A stretch of DNA of 7,520 nt from JAZNUH01 sp045592225 (GCA_045592225.1 JAZNUH010000006.1:1-7520), one strand, 5' to 3'. Shown: positions 1-6,389, counted from the first letter of the stretch. Numbers and translations: made by a program. The notes: generated by a model from the sequence alone, not told the origin.

Positions 1-2054
1 CAAGCACTTCTAACTGCAACAACTATAATCTGTTCACGGGGGATTAAGATGTCGGGCTTGAATGTTCCATCATCGTAACCAATCATAAATCCGCGTTCTG
101 CCATAGCAGAAATGTAACCCTTAGCCCAGTGATTTTCTGTATCGGTAAATACTATGTTGTTATTTTCCTTAAGTCCGAGTGCGCGTGCAACCATTGTAGC
201 AAATTCAGCACGTGTTACTTCCTTATCGGGAGCGAAGGAGTATGTTCCGTCTGCATTCTTATAGCCGGAAATTATTCCCGCTTCAACAAGCTCTTCGATG
301 TCCGACATAGCCCAGTGATTCTGCATATCACTAAATTCAATCTTGCTGTCCACATCAGGCTTAACCGGTGTTGTTGTTGATGTACCGCCACCTATATATG
401 CAACAGAAGCGGAAACTGTTACTGTTACTGTTGCCTTAACACTACCGTCTTCTGTTCTTGCTGTAATAACCGCCTTGCCCTTTGCTATGGCTGTTACAAG
501 ACCGTCATCAGAAACTGTTGCTACATCCTCGTCCGAAGATTCCCATATAATGGTTTTGTTTGTCGCATTTTCAGGAACTACGGTTGCAATAAGCTGTTTT
601 GTTTTTTCCGTCTTCATGCTGATTGTTCTGCCAACATTAAGAGTGATGCCTGTAACAGGTATCACATCACATGTTACCTCTACATCAAATTCGCCGAGCA
701 GACCATATACGTTATTTGTTCCGCCTGATCTGTATACTTTAAGAGTAAAATCGCCGTTATCAAGAGCTTCAACTGTAAACTTCAGTGCACCCAGGCTGTT
801 GTCGCTTATAATTGTTTCACTCTTTTCACCTTCGGGGTTATACATAATTGTGTTGACAACATTTATTATGCTTGCCTTATAGCTGCCAACGGCCATTGCT
901 ATATCGAATTCGAGATCCTCAGCGTCATCACAGTCAATTTCTATTGTTTCGCAAAGAGTATCTTCTTTGTATATTCCCATAAATCTGCTTATAAACAGGT
1001 TAAGGTTTATAATTCTTGCCTTTCCGTCGGGGTCCGCCTGATCAGCAATATATTTGTTTGCGGCAACAAAATCGTCAACTGTCCAACCGGCAAATGCAAA
1101 ACCGGCTTTAATGCCTTCCATACCCTCCTGGTTTAAAAGTGAATTTATAAGTTCGGCTGCAAGATCATATACCGCATCAACCGCTTCCACTCTTTCGCTG
1201 TTAAAAAGTGCAACCTGTTTTTCTATAACCTTGTTTACTGTATTTTCATTTCTGAAAAAATCAACAATTTGATTATTTACACCGTCAGATGCAAGTGCAT
1301 TTGCAAAATCACTGCCAAAAATTGCGGCAACAACTTTTTTATTGGCATCACTTACAAGTGCTTCAAAAGCAAGTTCAAAAGATTCATCTGTGGAGAATAA
1401 AACAGCATTCAGGTCCTGAAGCAGACGTGTAATTTCTGCTTTCATTGTTGCATCAATCTGTTCAGATGTTGCTTCACCTATTGAGAATGCAAGCTCACCG
1501 CCCTGAACTGCAAGCTTGTTCTTAATGTTGTTCAGCAATGCATCAGCTTCACCAAGTGTAGACACCAGTGCAGGGAATCTTGCACTTGCGTCCTGTGCGG
1601 AATCACCCGAAACATCATAATCGGAATAAATCACTTCAATTTTTTCTTTAAAATCTGCAAGCATAGCCTCTGTAGCCGCAACAGGCTCTTCACTCCAGTT
1701 TATAGAAATATCCTGTCCGTAAAGATGCATAAGTCTTATGTAACGCTCAAAGCCTACGTTTCCCTTTATTTCATCAGTTAAAAGTGCAGACACACCGTCT
1801 GTACCGTCAAGCACATCACTCCAGGGTGCATAGGTGTAATCCTTAGCCGCATATTCCGCATATTCGCTTTCAATTTCAGCCATAGCCTGCTTCTGTTCTT
1901 CATTGGCAATGGACTTTACTGCAAGCAGTTCAGCTTTGAAATGACCCACTACATCTGCTCCTGCCGCAAATGTAAGCGTGCTTGTCATTGCAAATATCAT
2001 TACCATTGCAATTAATACACTGACAATTTTTTCAACAGATTTTCTTTTGAACAT
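1..2054 (-). CDS. Secreted SLH-domain protein with Big_2 Ig-like domain, 3' end outside window
   Basis: The frame is open from an ATG at 2054 to the window edge (684 codons, no stop), so the C-terminus is missing. The start is supported by AGGAG at 2064-2068, 9 nt upstream. Residues 1-31 form a signal peptide: basic MFKRK, then a hydrophobic stretch ending near TFAAGA. Residues ~32-370 are mostly helical with no family I recognise. Residues ~372-460 look beta-rich. Residues ~466-548 match a Big_2 bacterial Ig-like domain (VTGITL start, IIWESSDEDVATVS core, GKAVITA end). A Gly/Thr/Pro linker follows, then SLH repeat 1 (~572-630, FSDMQNHWA and TRAEFATMVARAL) and SLH repeat 2 (~634-684, FTDTENHWAKGYI). 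A third SLH repeat is expected beyond the edge. SLH domains of this family bind secondary cell-wall polymer, so the protein is inferred to sit on the outer wall or S-layer. It lies 52 bp after the 158-residue gene, probably in one transcript. The role of the helical N-terminal region is unknown. Confidence 0.9.
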   Translation of the reverse strand, partial: MFKRKSVEKIVSVLIAMVMIFAMTSTLTFAAGADVVGHFKAELLAVKSIANEEQKQAMAEIESEYAEYAAKDYTYAPWSDVLDGTDGVSALLTDEIKGNVGFERYIRLMHLYGQDISINWSEEPVAATEAMLADFKEKIEVIYSDYDVSGDSAQDASARFPALVSTLGEADALLNNIKNKLAVQGGELAFSIGEATSEQIDATMKAEITRLLQDLNAVLFSTDESFELAFEALVSDANKKVVAAIFGSDFANALASDGVNNQIVDFFRNENTVNKVIEKQVALFNSERVEAVDAVYDLAAELINSLLNQEGMEGIKAGFAFAGWTVDDFVAANKYIADQADPDGKARIINLNLFISRFMGIYKEDTLCETIEIDCDDAEDLEFDIAMAVGSYKASIINVVNTIMYNPEGEKSETIISDNSLGALKFTVEALDNGDFTLKVYRSGGTNNVYGLLGEFDVEVTCDVIPVTGITLNVGRTISMKTEKTKQLIATVVPENATNKTIIWESSDEDVATVSDDGLVTAIAKGKAVITARTEDGSVKATVTVTVSASVAYIGGGTSTTTPVKPDVDSKIEFSDMQNHWAMSDIEELVEAGIISGYKNADGTYSFAPDKEVTRAEFATMVARALGLKENNNIVFTDTENHWAKGYISAMAERGFMIGYDDGTFKPDILIPREQIIVVAVRSA

Positions 2055-2106
2055 ATTTTCCTTCTCCTGTCTGTCGCTGTGCCGACATATATTTTTTTCC
2101 ACAGAA

Positions 2107-2583
2107 TCAATAACCGTATTTACGTGCCAATTCCATTATTTTGTTGTATTCCGCATGGGACATTTTTGAAAAAACAATTTGTTTGGCTCTTGCTCTTTTC
2201 TCCTTATTGTACGGACTGCTCATAATCGCCGAAACCTCACTAACCTCTGCAGCAGTATACCTTGAATATATGCTCATTACATAAGCTTTATCTGCCGGGT
2301 CTATACCGTCCGGAGCACTTACCGGTGTACTGTCACTTCCTGTTTGAGGTGTTTTAACAGGTAAGTCGGATTCTTCAGTCGTTTCGTCCCGGTGGCTTTC
2401 GGTTTCAGATGCTTCAGGTTCATCCTCCCGCCCGGCGTTGTCGAAATAATCCTCTACAGAGGAGCTTGCTATAATATCAAGTCCCTTAAGCGCAAGGTAT
2501 TCCGTCACTTTGTCATATGTAATTTTACCTGCAATGCCAATTACACACAAAACCGCAGCAAGAATACAAATCTTTTTTGTCAT
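2107..2583 (-). CDS. Small membrane-anchored protein of unknown function
   Basis: This 158-residue protein starts at an ATG (2581-2583) preceded by GGAGG at 2588-2592 with a short 4-nt spacer. Residues 1-3 are charged and ~5-22 form one hydrophobic helix. That helix is either a membrane anchor or an uncleaved signal; no lipobox is present because Leu, not Gly/Ala/Ser, precedes Cys13. Residues ~50-95 are a low-complexity linker rich in Glu, Asp, Ser, Thr and Pro. Residues ~96-158 form a compact, charged, probably three-helix domain (YVMSIYSRYT, EVSEVSAIMSSPY, YNKIMELARKYGY). The layout of anchor, disordered spacer and small helical head suggests an extracytoplasmic domain held away from the membrane; this is inference. 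A near-consensus promoter lies just upstream, and the gene is followed on the same strand by the SLH protein gene with no terminator between, suggesting a shared cell-envelope role. I do not recognise a characterised family. Confidence 0.85.
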   Translation of the reverse strand: MTKKICILAAVLCVIGIAGKITYDKVTEYLALKGLDIIASSSVEDYFDNAGREDEPEASETESHRDETTEESDLPVKTPQTGSDSTPVSAPDGIDPADKAYVMSIYSRYTAAEVSEVSAIMSSPYNKEKRARAKQIVFSKMSHAEYNKIMELARKYGY

Positions 2584-2611
2584 AATGCCTCCGCATACAT
2601 ATATTTATCAT

Positions 2612-2640
2612 ATTATATCATTATGGCATTTTTATTTCAA
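2612..2640 (-). promoter_or_regulatory. Sigma-A promoter for the membrane-protein/SLH operon
   Basis: On the minus strand, TTGAAA (2635-2640) and TATAAT (2612-2617) are separated by exactly 17 bp. The predicted transcript start is near 2605, giving a leader of about 20 nt before the ATG at 2583 that carries the GGAGG site. No other promoter was found between the two minus-strand genes. Confidence 0.8.
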
Positions 2641-2684
2641 TACTTTTCATTTAATTTATTTGTTAATTTTTTTAGTCAAAAGCA

Positions 2685-2713
2685 TTGATTTAACGACAAA
2701 AAAATGTTAAAAT
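2685..2713 (+). promoter_or_regulatory. Sigma-A promoter for the scaffold/GGGtGRT operon
   Basis: TTGATT (2685-2690) and TAAAAT (2708-2713) are spaced by 17 bp. Transcription would start near 2720, leaving a short leader with AGGAG at 2733-2737 and the ATG at 2747. The -35 box is about 45 bp from the -35 of the divergent promoter, and the DNA between is A/T-rich. No clear operator palindrome was seen. Confidence 0.65.
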
Positions 2714-2746
2714 AATGGGTATGAAATTCGGAAGGAGATAAATAAC

Positions 2747-3439
2747 ATGAATTATTCGCATGAAGTACAACAAATGCAGTGTGTTGCAAAGGGCGTAAAT
2801 CATGGTCCTGCTCCCATTCCTGAAGAAGGAAAATGGGTAAAATCCAAGGAAATTAAAGATATTTCCGGTCTTACACACGGCATCGGCTGGTGTGCTCCCC
2901 AGCAGGGAACATGCAAGCTGACACTCAACGTAAAAGAAGGTATAATCGAAGAAGCACTGGTTGAAACCTGTGGTTGCTCGGGTATGACACATTCCGCAGC
3001 TATGGCAGGTGAAATTCTGGTTGGTAAAACACTTCTCGAAGCTTTAAACTCTGACCTGGTTTGTGATGCTATCAACACAGCTATGAGAGAACTCTTCCTG
3101 CAGATTGTTTACGGCAGAACTCAGACAGCTTTCTCCGAAGGCGGTCTGCCCATCGGTGCAGGTCTTGAAGACCTTGGTAAGGGTCTGCGCAGTCAGGTTG
3201 GTACCGTTTTTGCTACACGTGCAAAGGGTCCCCGTTACCTGGAGCTTGCAGAAGGCTACATAACAAACATCGCTCTTGACAAAGAGGGTTGCATTATCGG
3301 TTACAAGTTTGCTCATCTCGGCAAAATGATGGATATGATCATGAAGGGTATGGACGCAAATGAAGCCCTGGCAAAAGCATCTGGTCAGTACGGCAGATTT
3401 GATGACGCTGACAAGATTATCAATCCGCGTGAGCAGTAA
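2747..3439 (+). CDS. NifU/IscU-like iron-sulfur cluster assembly scaffold protein
   Basis: This 230-residue protein starts at an ATG with AGGAG at 2733-2737, 9 nt upstream. It resembles the family usually annotated as iron-sulfur cluster assembly scaffold, related to the NifU N-terminal/IscU fold. Visible features are the N-terminal NHGPAPIPEEGKW segment (18-30), Cys49 and Cys56 around GWCAPQQGTCKL, and the TCGCSGMTHSA motif with Cys75 and Cys77. That motif occupies the place of the IscU CGSAIASSS cysteine loop. Cys106 and Cys182 are further candidates. IscU-type proteins hold a nascent Fe-S cluster in the cytoplasm for transfer to client enzymes. The cysteine pattern here is not the classical three-Cys IscU set, so true scaffold activity is inferred from family resemblance. 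It is followed after 14 bp by the GGGtGRT gene, an arrangement I associate with many anaerobic Firmicutes. The two very likely form one operon and work together. Confidence 0.88.
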   Translation: MNYSHEVQQMQCVAKGVNHGPAPIPEEGKWVKSKEIKDISGLTHGIGWCAPQQGTCKLTLNVKEGIIEEALVETCGCSGMTHSAAMAGEILVGKTLLEALNSDLVCDAINTAMRELFLQIVYGRTQTAFSEGGLPIGAGLEDLGKGLRSQVGTVFATRAKGPRYLELAEGYITNIALDKEGCIIGYKFAHLGKMMDMIMKGMDANEALAKASGQYGRFDDADKIINPREQ

Positions 3440-3453
3440 GGAGGAGTAGAATT

Positions 3454-4449
3454 ATGGCATTATTTGAAAGTTATGAAAGAAGAATAAAGCAGATTGACGA
3501 AGCTCTCTCAAAGTACGGCATCGCGTCCATTGAAGAAGCAAAGAAGATTTGCGACGATAAGGGCATTGACGTTTACAATCTGGTTAAACAGATTCAGCCC
3601 ATTTGTTTTGAAAATGCTTGCTGGGCTTACATTGTAGGCGCTGCAATCGCAATTAAAAAAGGTTATAAATCAGCAAGCGAAGCCGCTGAAATCATTGGCG
3701 AAGGCCTCCAGGCTTTCTGTATCCCCGGTTCTGTTGCTGATGACAGAAAAGTAGGTCTCGGTCACGGTAATCTGGCAGCTATGCTTTTAAGCGAAGAAAC
3801 AAAGTGCTTTGCTTTCCTGGCAGGTCACGAATCCTTTGCAGCAGCTGAAGGTGCTATCGGTATTGCAAAATCCGCAAACCGTGTTCGTAAAGAACCCCTC
3901 AAGGTTATCCTCAACGGTCTTGGAAAAGACGCTGCACAGATAATCTCCAGAATCAACGGTTTTACATTTGTTGAAACTGAATTTGATTACTACACAGGCG
4001 AACTCAAAGTCGTTTCCGAAAAGGCTTATTCCGAAGGCGAAAGAGCTAAGGTTCGTTGCTACGGTGCTGACGATGTTCGTGAAGGTGTTGCAATTATGCA
4101 CAACGAAAAGGTTGACGTTTCCATCACAGGTAACTCCACCAACCCCACACGTTTCCAGCATCCTGTTGCAGGTACATACAAGAAAGAATGTATCGAACAG
4201 GGTAAGAAATACTTCTCTGTTGCTTCCGGCGGTGGCACAGGCAGAACACTGCATCCCGATAACATGGCTGCAGGTCCCGCTTCCTACGGTATGACAGATA
4301 CAATGGGTCGTATGCATTCCGACGCACAGTTTGCAGGTTCTTCTTCAGTTCCCGCACACGTTGAAATGATGGGACTCATCGGCGCAGGTAACAACCCCAT
4401 GGTTGGTATGACTGTTGCAGTTGCAGTTGCACTTGCAGAACTTCTGTAA
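3454..4449 (+). CDS. GGGtGRT family protein
   Basis: This 331-residue protein carries the motif that names its family, GGGTGRT, at residues 259-265, followed by the conserved LHPDNMAAGPASYGMTD segment and a Gly/Ala/Val-rich C-terminus. The ATG at 3454 has a strong site, AAGGAGGAG (3438-3446), that begins within the stop codon of the upstream gene, indicating translational coupling. Seven cysteines are scattered (33, 51, 56, 89, 118, 202, 246), with no ferredoxin-type CxxC. There is no signal peptide; the enzyme or binding role is cytoplasmic and, to my knowledge, uncharacterised. The glycine-rich motif could bind a phosphate or nucleotide, but that is a guess. The partner gene points to an iron-sulfur-linked task. 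A strong terminator follows 21 bp after the stop. The last ~105 bp of the gene are repeated 175 bp downstream. Confidence 0.92.
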   Translation: MALFESYERRIKQIDEALSKYGIASIEEAKKICDDKGIDVYNLVKQIQPICFENACWAYIVGAAIAIKKGYKSASEAAEIIGEGLQAFCIPGSVADDRKVGLGHGNLAAMLLSEETKCFAFLAGHESFAAAEGAIGIAKSANRVRKEPLKVILNGLGKDAAQIISRINGFTFVETEFDYYTGELKVVSEKAYSEGERAKVRCYGADDVREGVAIMHNEKVDVSITGNSTNPTRFQHPVAGTYKKECIEQGKKYFSVASGGGTGRTLHPDNMAAGPASYGMTDTMGRMHSDAQFAGSSSVPAHVEMMGLIGAGNNPMVGMTVAVAVALAELL

Positions 4450-4450
4450 T
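4343..4450 (+). repeat. Direct repeat, copy 1 (3' end of the intact GGGtGRT gene)
   Basis: These 108 bp, covering the last ~35 codons plus stop of the intact gene, recur at 4518-4625 with a constant offset of 175. By my alignment 105 of 108 positions match. The differences are 4346 C/T, 4356 A/T and 4431 A/T. Identity stops sharply upstream of 4343 and just after the stop codon. Confidence 0.95.
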
Positions 4451-4470
4451 ATAAATTAATGTAAATTTAG

Positions 4471-4509
4471 ACAGACACATCACACAAGATGATGTGTCTG
4501 TTTTTTTTT
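4471..4509 (+). terminator. Intrinsic terminator of the scaffold/GGGtGRT operon
   Basis: A perfect 12-bp stem (4471-4482 with 4490-4501) encloses a 7-nt loop and runs into nine T residues (4501-4509). It lies 21 bp after the stop codon at 4447-4449. It is oriented for the plus strand only, since the opposite side has no comparable T tract. Confidence 0.93.
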
Positions 4510-4517
4510 CAAACCAG

Positions 4518-4625
4518 CTTTAGTTCCCGCTCACGTTGAAATGATGGGACTCATCGGCGCAGGTAACAACCCCATGGTTGGTATGACTGTTGCAGTTGCA
4601 GTTGCTCTTGCAGAACTTCTGTAAT
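4518..4625 (+). pseudogene. Duplicated 3'-terminal fragment of the GGGtGRT gene (direct repeat, copy 2)
   Basis: This segment reproduces the end of the upstream GGGtGRT gene, including its stop codon (4622-4624), but has no 5' part, promoter or ribosome binding site, and it sits just behind a strong terminator. Read in the parental frame it encodes the same residues from VPAHVEMMG to the C-terminal AELL. Both differences inside this matching part (4531 and 4606) change GCA to GCT and are silent; the third (4521, at the edge) would change Ser to Leu. It is therefore a non-coding remnant rather than a gene. Possible origins are a tandem duplication with loss of most of the second copy, recombination with a related allele, or a scar from an element that inserted at the gene end. 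Confidence 0.9.
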
Positions 4626-4641
4626 TTATAAGTTTAAAGTT

Positions 4642-4671
4642 AAAAGCCGCACTCGATGAGTGCGTCTTTTT
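4642..4671. terminator. Hairpin terminator between convergent units, possibly bidirectional
   Basis: A 7-bp stem (4648-4654 with 4658-4664) has a 3-nt loop. One C/T mismatch separates it from further G-C and A-T pairs, and five T residues (4667-4671) follow on the plus strand. On the minus strand the hairpin is followed by TTTT, and it lies 4 bp after the LRR gene stop (4676-4678), so it probably ends that transcript too. On the plus strand it follows the duplicated gene end. Confidence 0.8.
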
Positions 4672-4675
4672 CTTA

Positions 4676-6265
4676 TTATTTCATTATTGTTTCAGCATGT
4701 AATACGGGTTCCATGTTTGAAAGGGTTTTCCACACCATAATCTTTGCCATGGTAAATTCTTCATCAACCTCAAATGAAACCTCGTTACCCATATACACTT
4801 CTTTTTCCATTCCTACAAATTTATCCCCATTATATAATGCTAAAATAATAACATCGCCTGTCGATGCACCCACAGCAATGGTTTTAAATGTCTTTTCACC
4901 CTCTTCAAAGTTTGTTATAGTCCCAAACTCTTTTGCGTCAAAAATGACTTTTGCTCCGGACAAAGGAGTAGCTTCAGCCCCTGTTACTCTAGCCCATTGA
5001 CTTTTACTCCCACCGTAAAAAAAATACTCAAGGCTGTAGCATCTGCGAAAAGCCGAAGAACTTATAGTGGAAACACTTTCAGGAATGGTAATACAAGTCA
5101 GATTATAACATTCTTCAAAGCAAGACGTACTTATCATTTTAATGTTCCCCAGAATTGTTACACTTGTCAACATCGGACAATTGTAAAATGCATCGTTACC
5201 CATATCTGTAACCTTACCAGGAATAGTTATGCACATCAACTTGCTGCAGCATTCAAAAGCACAACTTCCAACACTTATAAGGCTGTCCGGCATTATAATA
5301 CTTACCAATCCGTCACAATCACGAAAAGCACAGTCTCCAATTGTTTTGACATTACCACCAAACAATACCTCTTCCAGTCGATCACAGTCGTCAAATGCAT
5401 ACGCACCTATATCTGTAACACTGTCCGGCATTATAATTTTTATCAGTTTATCACAGTTGTCAAAGGCATATTCACCTATTTTTTCTACACCATAAGGAAT
5501 TGTATATTCGACATCCTTTTTACCAATTGCATATTGAATAAGAGTTTTTTGCTCTTTATCAAAAAGATGTCCATCTACAGAGCTGAAATAGTCATTATTA
5601 TCATCAACCTCAATTGTCATAAGGCTATTGCATCCGGCAATTGCGTAACTTCCTATTGTTCTGAGCTTTTTTCCAACACTAATATTTGCCAGACTATCAC
5701 AGTTTTCAAAGGCATAAGCCCCTACCACGCTAACATTATCACCTAACTTTATGCTAATCAATCCATCGCAATCCTCAAATGCAAAAGCACCTATTTTTGT
5801 CAAGCTGTCGGGCAATATAATACTACCTATCTCATCACAATTATAAAAGGCATACTCATCTATATTTTTCACACTGCTTCCAACTAATACCTCCGAAAGT
5901 CTGTCACACTTGTAGAATGCACGCTTGCCTATTTTTGTAACACCATTGCCAATTATTACACTCTCGAGATTTTCACACTGATAAAAAGCACGTTCACCGA
6001 TACTTGTAACGCTATCAGGAATGGTAATGCTTGTCAGCCTATCACAATCCTCAAATGCCGAATCAGCTATACTTACTACCCGGCATCCGTTAATTACAGA
6101 TGGAATCTCTGCAGTTGTAGCAAACCAACTACAGCTCGTAATAGTCACCTTATTTCTTTTAACCTCATAGGAGAAAACTCCGTATGTTTCCGCCGATACA
6201 TTTATCGTTATAGCCGTAAAACACAGCAGAACAAACGAAAGTAATAACAATAGTTTATTTTTCAT
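4676..6265 (-). CDS. Secreted BspA-type leucine-rich-repeat (LRR_5) protein
   Basis: This 529-residue protein starts at an ATG (6263-6265) with AAGGGG at 6275-6280, 9 nt upstream. Residues 1-25 form a signal peptide (MKNK, a leucine-rich core, cleavage likely after VSA). Residues ~64-412 hold fourteen repeats of 23 residues with the pattern IGxxAFxxCxxLxxIxIPxSVTx, typical of the BspA/LRR_5 family. The repeat cysteines fall at 74, 97, 120, 143, 166, 189 and 212, then at 271, 294, 317, 340, 363, 386 and 409. The two blocks of seven are separated by a 36-residue insertion containing FSSVDGHLFDKEQKTLIQY, a variant repeat seen in this family. Residues ~445-529 form a beta-rich tail ending in MVWKTLSNMEPVLHAE, resembling C-terminal modules of other clostridial surface proteins. 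No LPXTG or SLH anchor is present, so it may be released or held non-covalently. Family members are surface proteins implicated in adhesion; no ligand can be read from sequence. The divergent XRE gene and the operators over its promoter suggest it is repressed. Confidence 0.93.
   Translation of the reverse strand: MKNKLLLLLSFVLLCFTAITINVSAETYGVFSYEVKRNKVTITSCSWFATTAEIPSVINGCRVVSIADSAFEDCDRLTSITIPDSVTSIGERAFYQCENLESVIIGNGVTKIGKRAFYKCDRLSEVLVGSSVKNIDEYAFYNCDEIGSIILPDSLTKIGAFAFEDCDGLISIKLGDNVSVVGAYAFENCDSLANISVGKKLRTIGSYAIAGCNSLMTIEVDDNNDYFSSVDGHLFDKEQKTLIQYAIGKKDVEYTIPYGVEKIGEYAFDNCDKLIKIIMPDSVTDIGAYAFDDCDRLEEVLFGGNVKTIGDCAFRDCDGLVSIIMPDSLISVGSCAFECCSKLMCITIPGKVTDMGNDAFYNCPMLTSVTILGNIKMISTSCFEECYNLTCITIPESVSTISSSAFRRCYSLEYFFYGGSKSQWARVTGAEATPLSGAKVIFDAKEFGTITNFEEGEKTFKTIAVGASTGDVIILALYNGDKFVGMEKEVYMGNEVSFEVDEEFTMAKIMVWKTLSNMEPVLHAETIMK
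5030..6076 (-). repeat. Array of fourteen degenerate 69-bp repeats encoding LRR units
   Basis: The DNA repeats with a 69-bp period, one unit per 23-residue LRR, as two runs of seven interrupted by non-repeat DNA at about 5498-5608. Units have diverged at the base level; the most constant parts encode the Ala-Phe, Cys and Pro-Asp-Ser positions. The four units nearest the 3' end (encoding Cys340 to Cys409) lack the Cys-Asp/Glu/Asn pairing of the other ten. Confidence 0.85.
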
Positions 6266-6299
6266 AATTAATTGCCCCTTTCATTTTTGCCACGTGTTC

Positions 6300-6329
6300 A
6301 TTTTACCACCAAATGGTGTTATTTGTCAA
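6300..6329 (-). promoter_or_regulatory. Promoter of the LRR protein gene
   Basis: On the minus strand, consensus TTGACA (6324-6329) and TAAAAT (6300-6305) are separated by 18 bp. Transcription would start near 6293, giving a leader of about 28 nt with the AAGGGG ribosome site. One palindrome fills the spacer between the boxes and a second abuts and overlaps the -35 box, so the promoter appears built for repression. Confidence 0.75.
6305..6320. promoter_or_regulatory. Operator 1, inverted repeat in the LRR promoter spacer
   Basis: CACCA and TGGTG flank a 2-bp centre (6307-6318), with an outer A/T pair at 6305/6320. It shares the core CACC-N4-GGTG with operator 2, centre to centre 23 bp, about two helical turns. 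It lies between the -35 and -10 boxes of the LRR promoter, where a bound protein would exclude RNA polymerase. The likely ligand is the adjacent XRE protein; this is inferred. Confidence 0.7.
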
Positions 6330-6343
6330 CACCGGACGGTGTT
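6328..6343. promoter_or_regulatory. Operator 2, perfect 7-bp inverted repeat between divergent promoters
   Basis: AACACCG and CGGTGTT form perfect 7-bp arms around a 2-bp centre. The site overlaps the edge of the LRR -35 box (6324-6329) and covers the region where the -35 of the XRE promoter should lie. It is the more symmetrical of the two sites, so probably the stronger one. Its position suits repression of the LRR gene and autoregulation of the XRE gene. Confidence 0.72.
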
Positions 6344-6368
6344 TATTTATATAATTGGTTCATATAAT
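6340..6368 (+). promoter_or_regulatory. Probable promoter of the XRE regulator gene
   Basis: A TATAAT at 6363-6368 has a weak -35 candidate, TGTTTA (6340-6345), 17 bp upstream. A second TATAAT at 6350-6355 is an alternative and would give a more usual leader length before the ribosome site at 6375-6382. In both readings operator 2 covers the -35 region. Neither has a good -35, so the exact start cannot be fixed from sequence. Confidence 0.5.
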
Positions 6369-6389
6369 AATGTTAGGTGGGGTTTTTAT

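Noticed and set aside
343..882. 179-codon open frame on the plus strand
   Set aside because: It is antisense to the SLH/Big_2 gene, has no ribosome site and gives a low-complexity Val/Ser/Thr product; the minus frame has clear domain matches.
2073..2086. Small inverted repeat (GTCG/CGAC) between the two minus-strand genes
   Set aside because: The 4-bp stem has no T tract and lies just before a ribosome site; it is too weak for a terminator or regulator.
2584..2746. Possible riboswitch or attenuator in the divergent intergenic region
   Set aside because: Both predicted leaders are under about 30 nt, too short for a structured riboswitch, and the rest is A/T-rich promoter DNA.
3787..4317. 176-codon open frame on the minus strand
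   Set aside because: It is antisense to the GGGtGRT gene; its Cys/Thr-rich product reflects reverse reading of conserved codons, with no promoter or ribosome site.
4541..4624. 27-codon mini-ORF inside the duplicated gene end
   Set aside because: There is no ribosome site or promoter after the terminator, and the sequence is explained as a copied gene tail.
4997..5746. 249-codon open frame on the plus strand opposite the LRR repeats
   Set aside because: The frame stays open because the 69-bp repeats keep stop codons out of it; the product is a repetitive Tyr/Thr/Cys-rich shadow with no start signals.
6291..6296. CACGTG palindrome downstream of the LRR promoter, considered as a third operator
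   Set aside because: It lacks the N4 centre of the other two sites and is spaced 19 rather than 23 bp from operator 1; a 6-bp palindrome alone is weak evidence.
6294..6389. In-frame 32-residue N-terminal extension of the XRE protein
   Set aside because: It would have to be translated from upstream of the -10 boxes and across both operators, lacks a ribosome site and has no family match; the ATG at 6390 has one.
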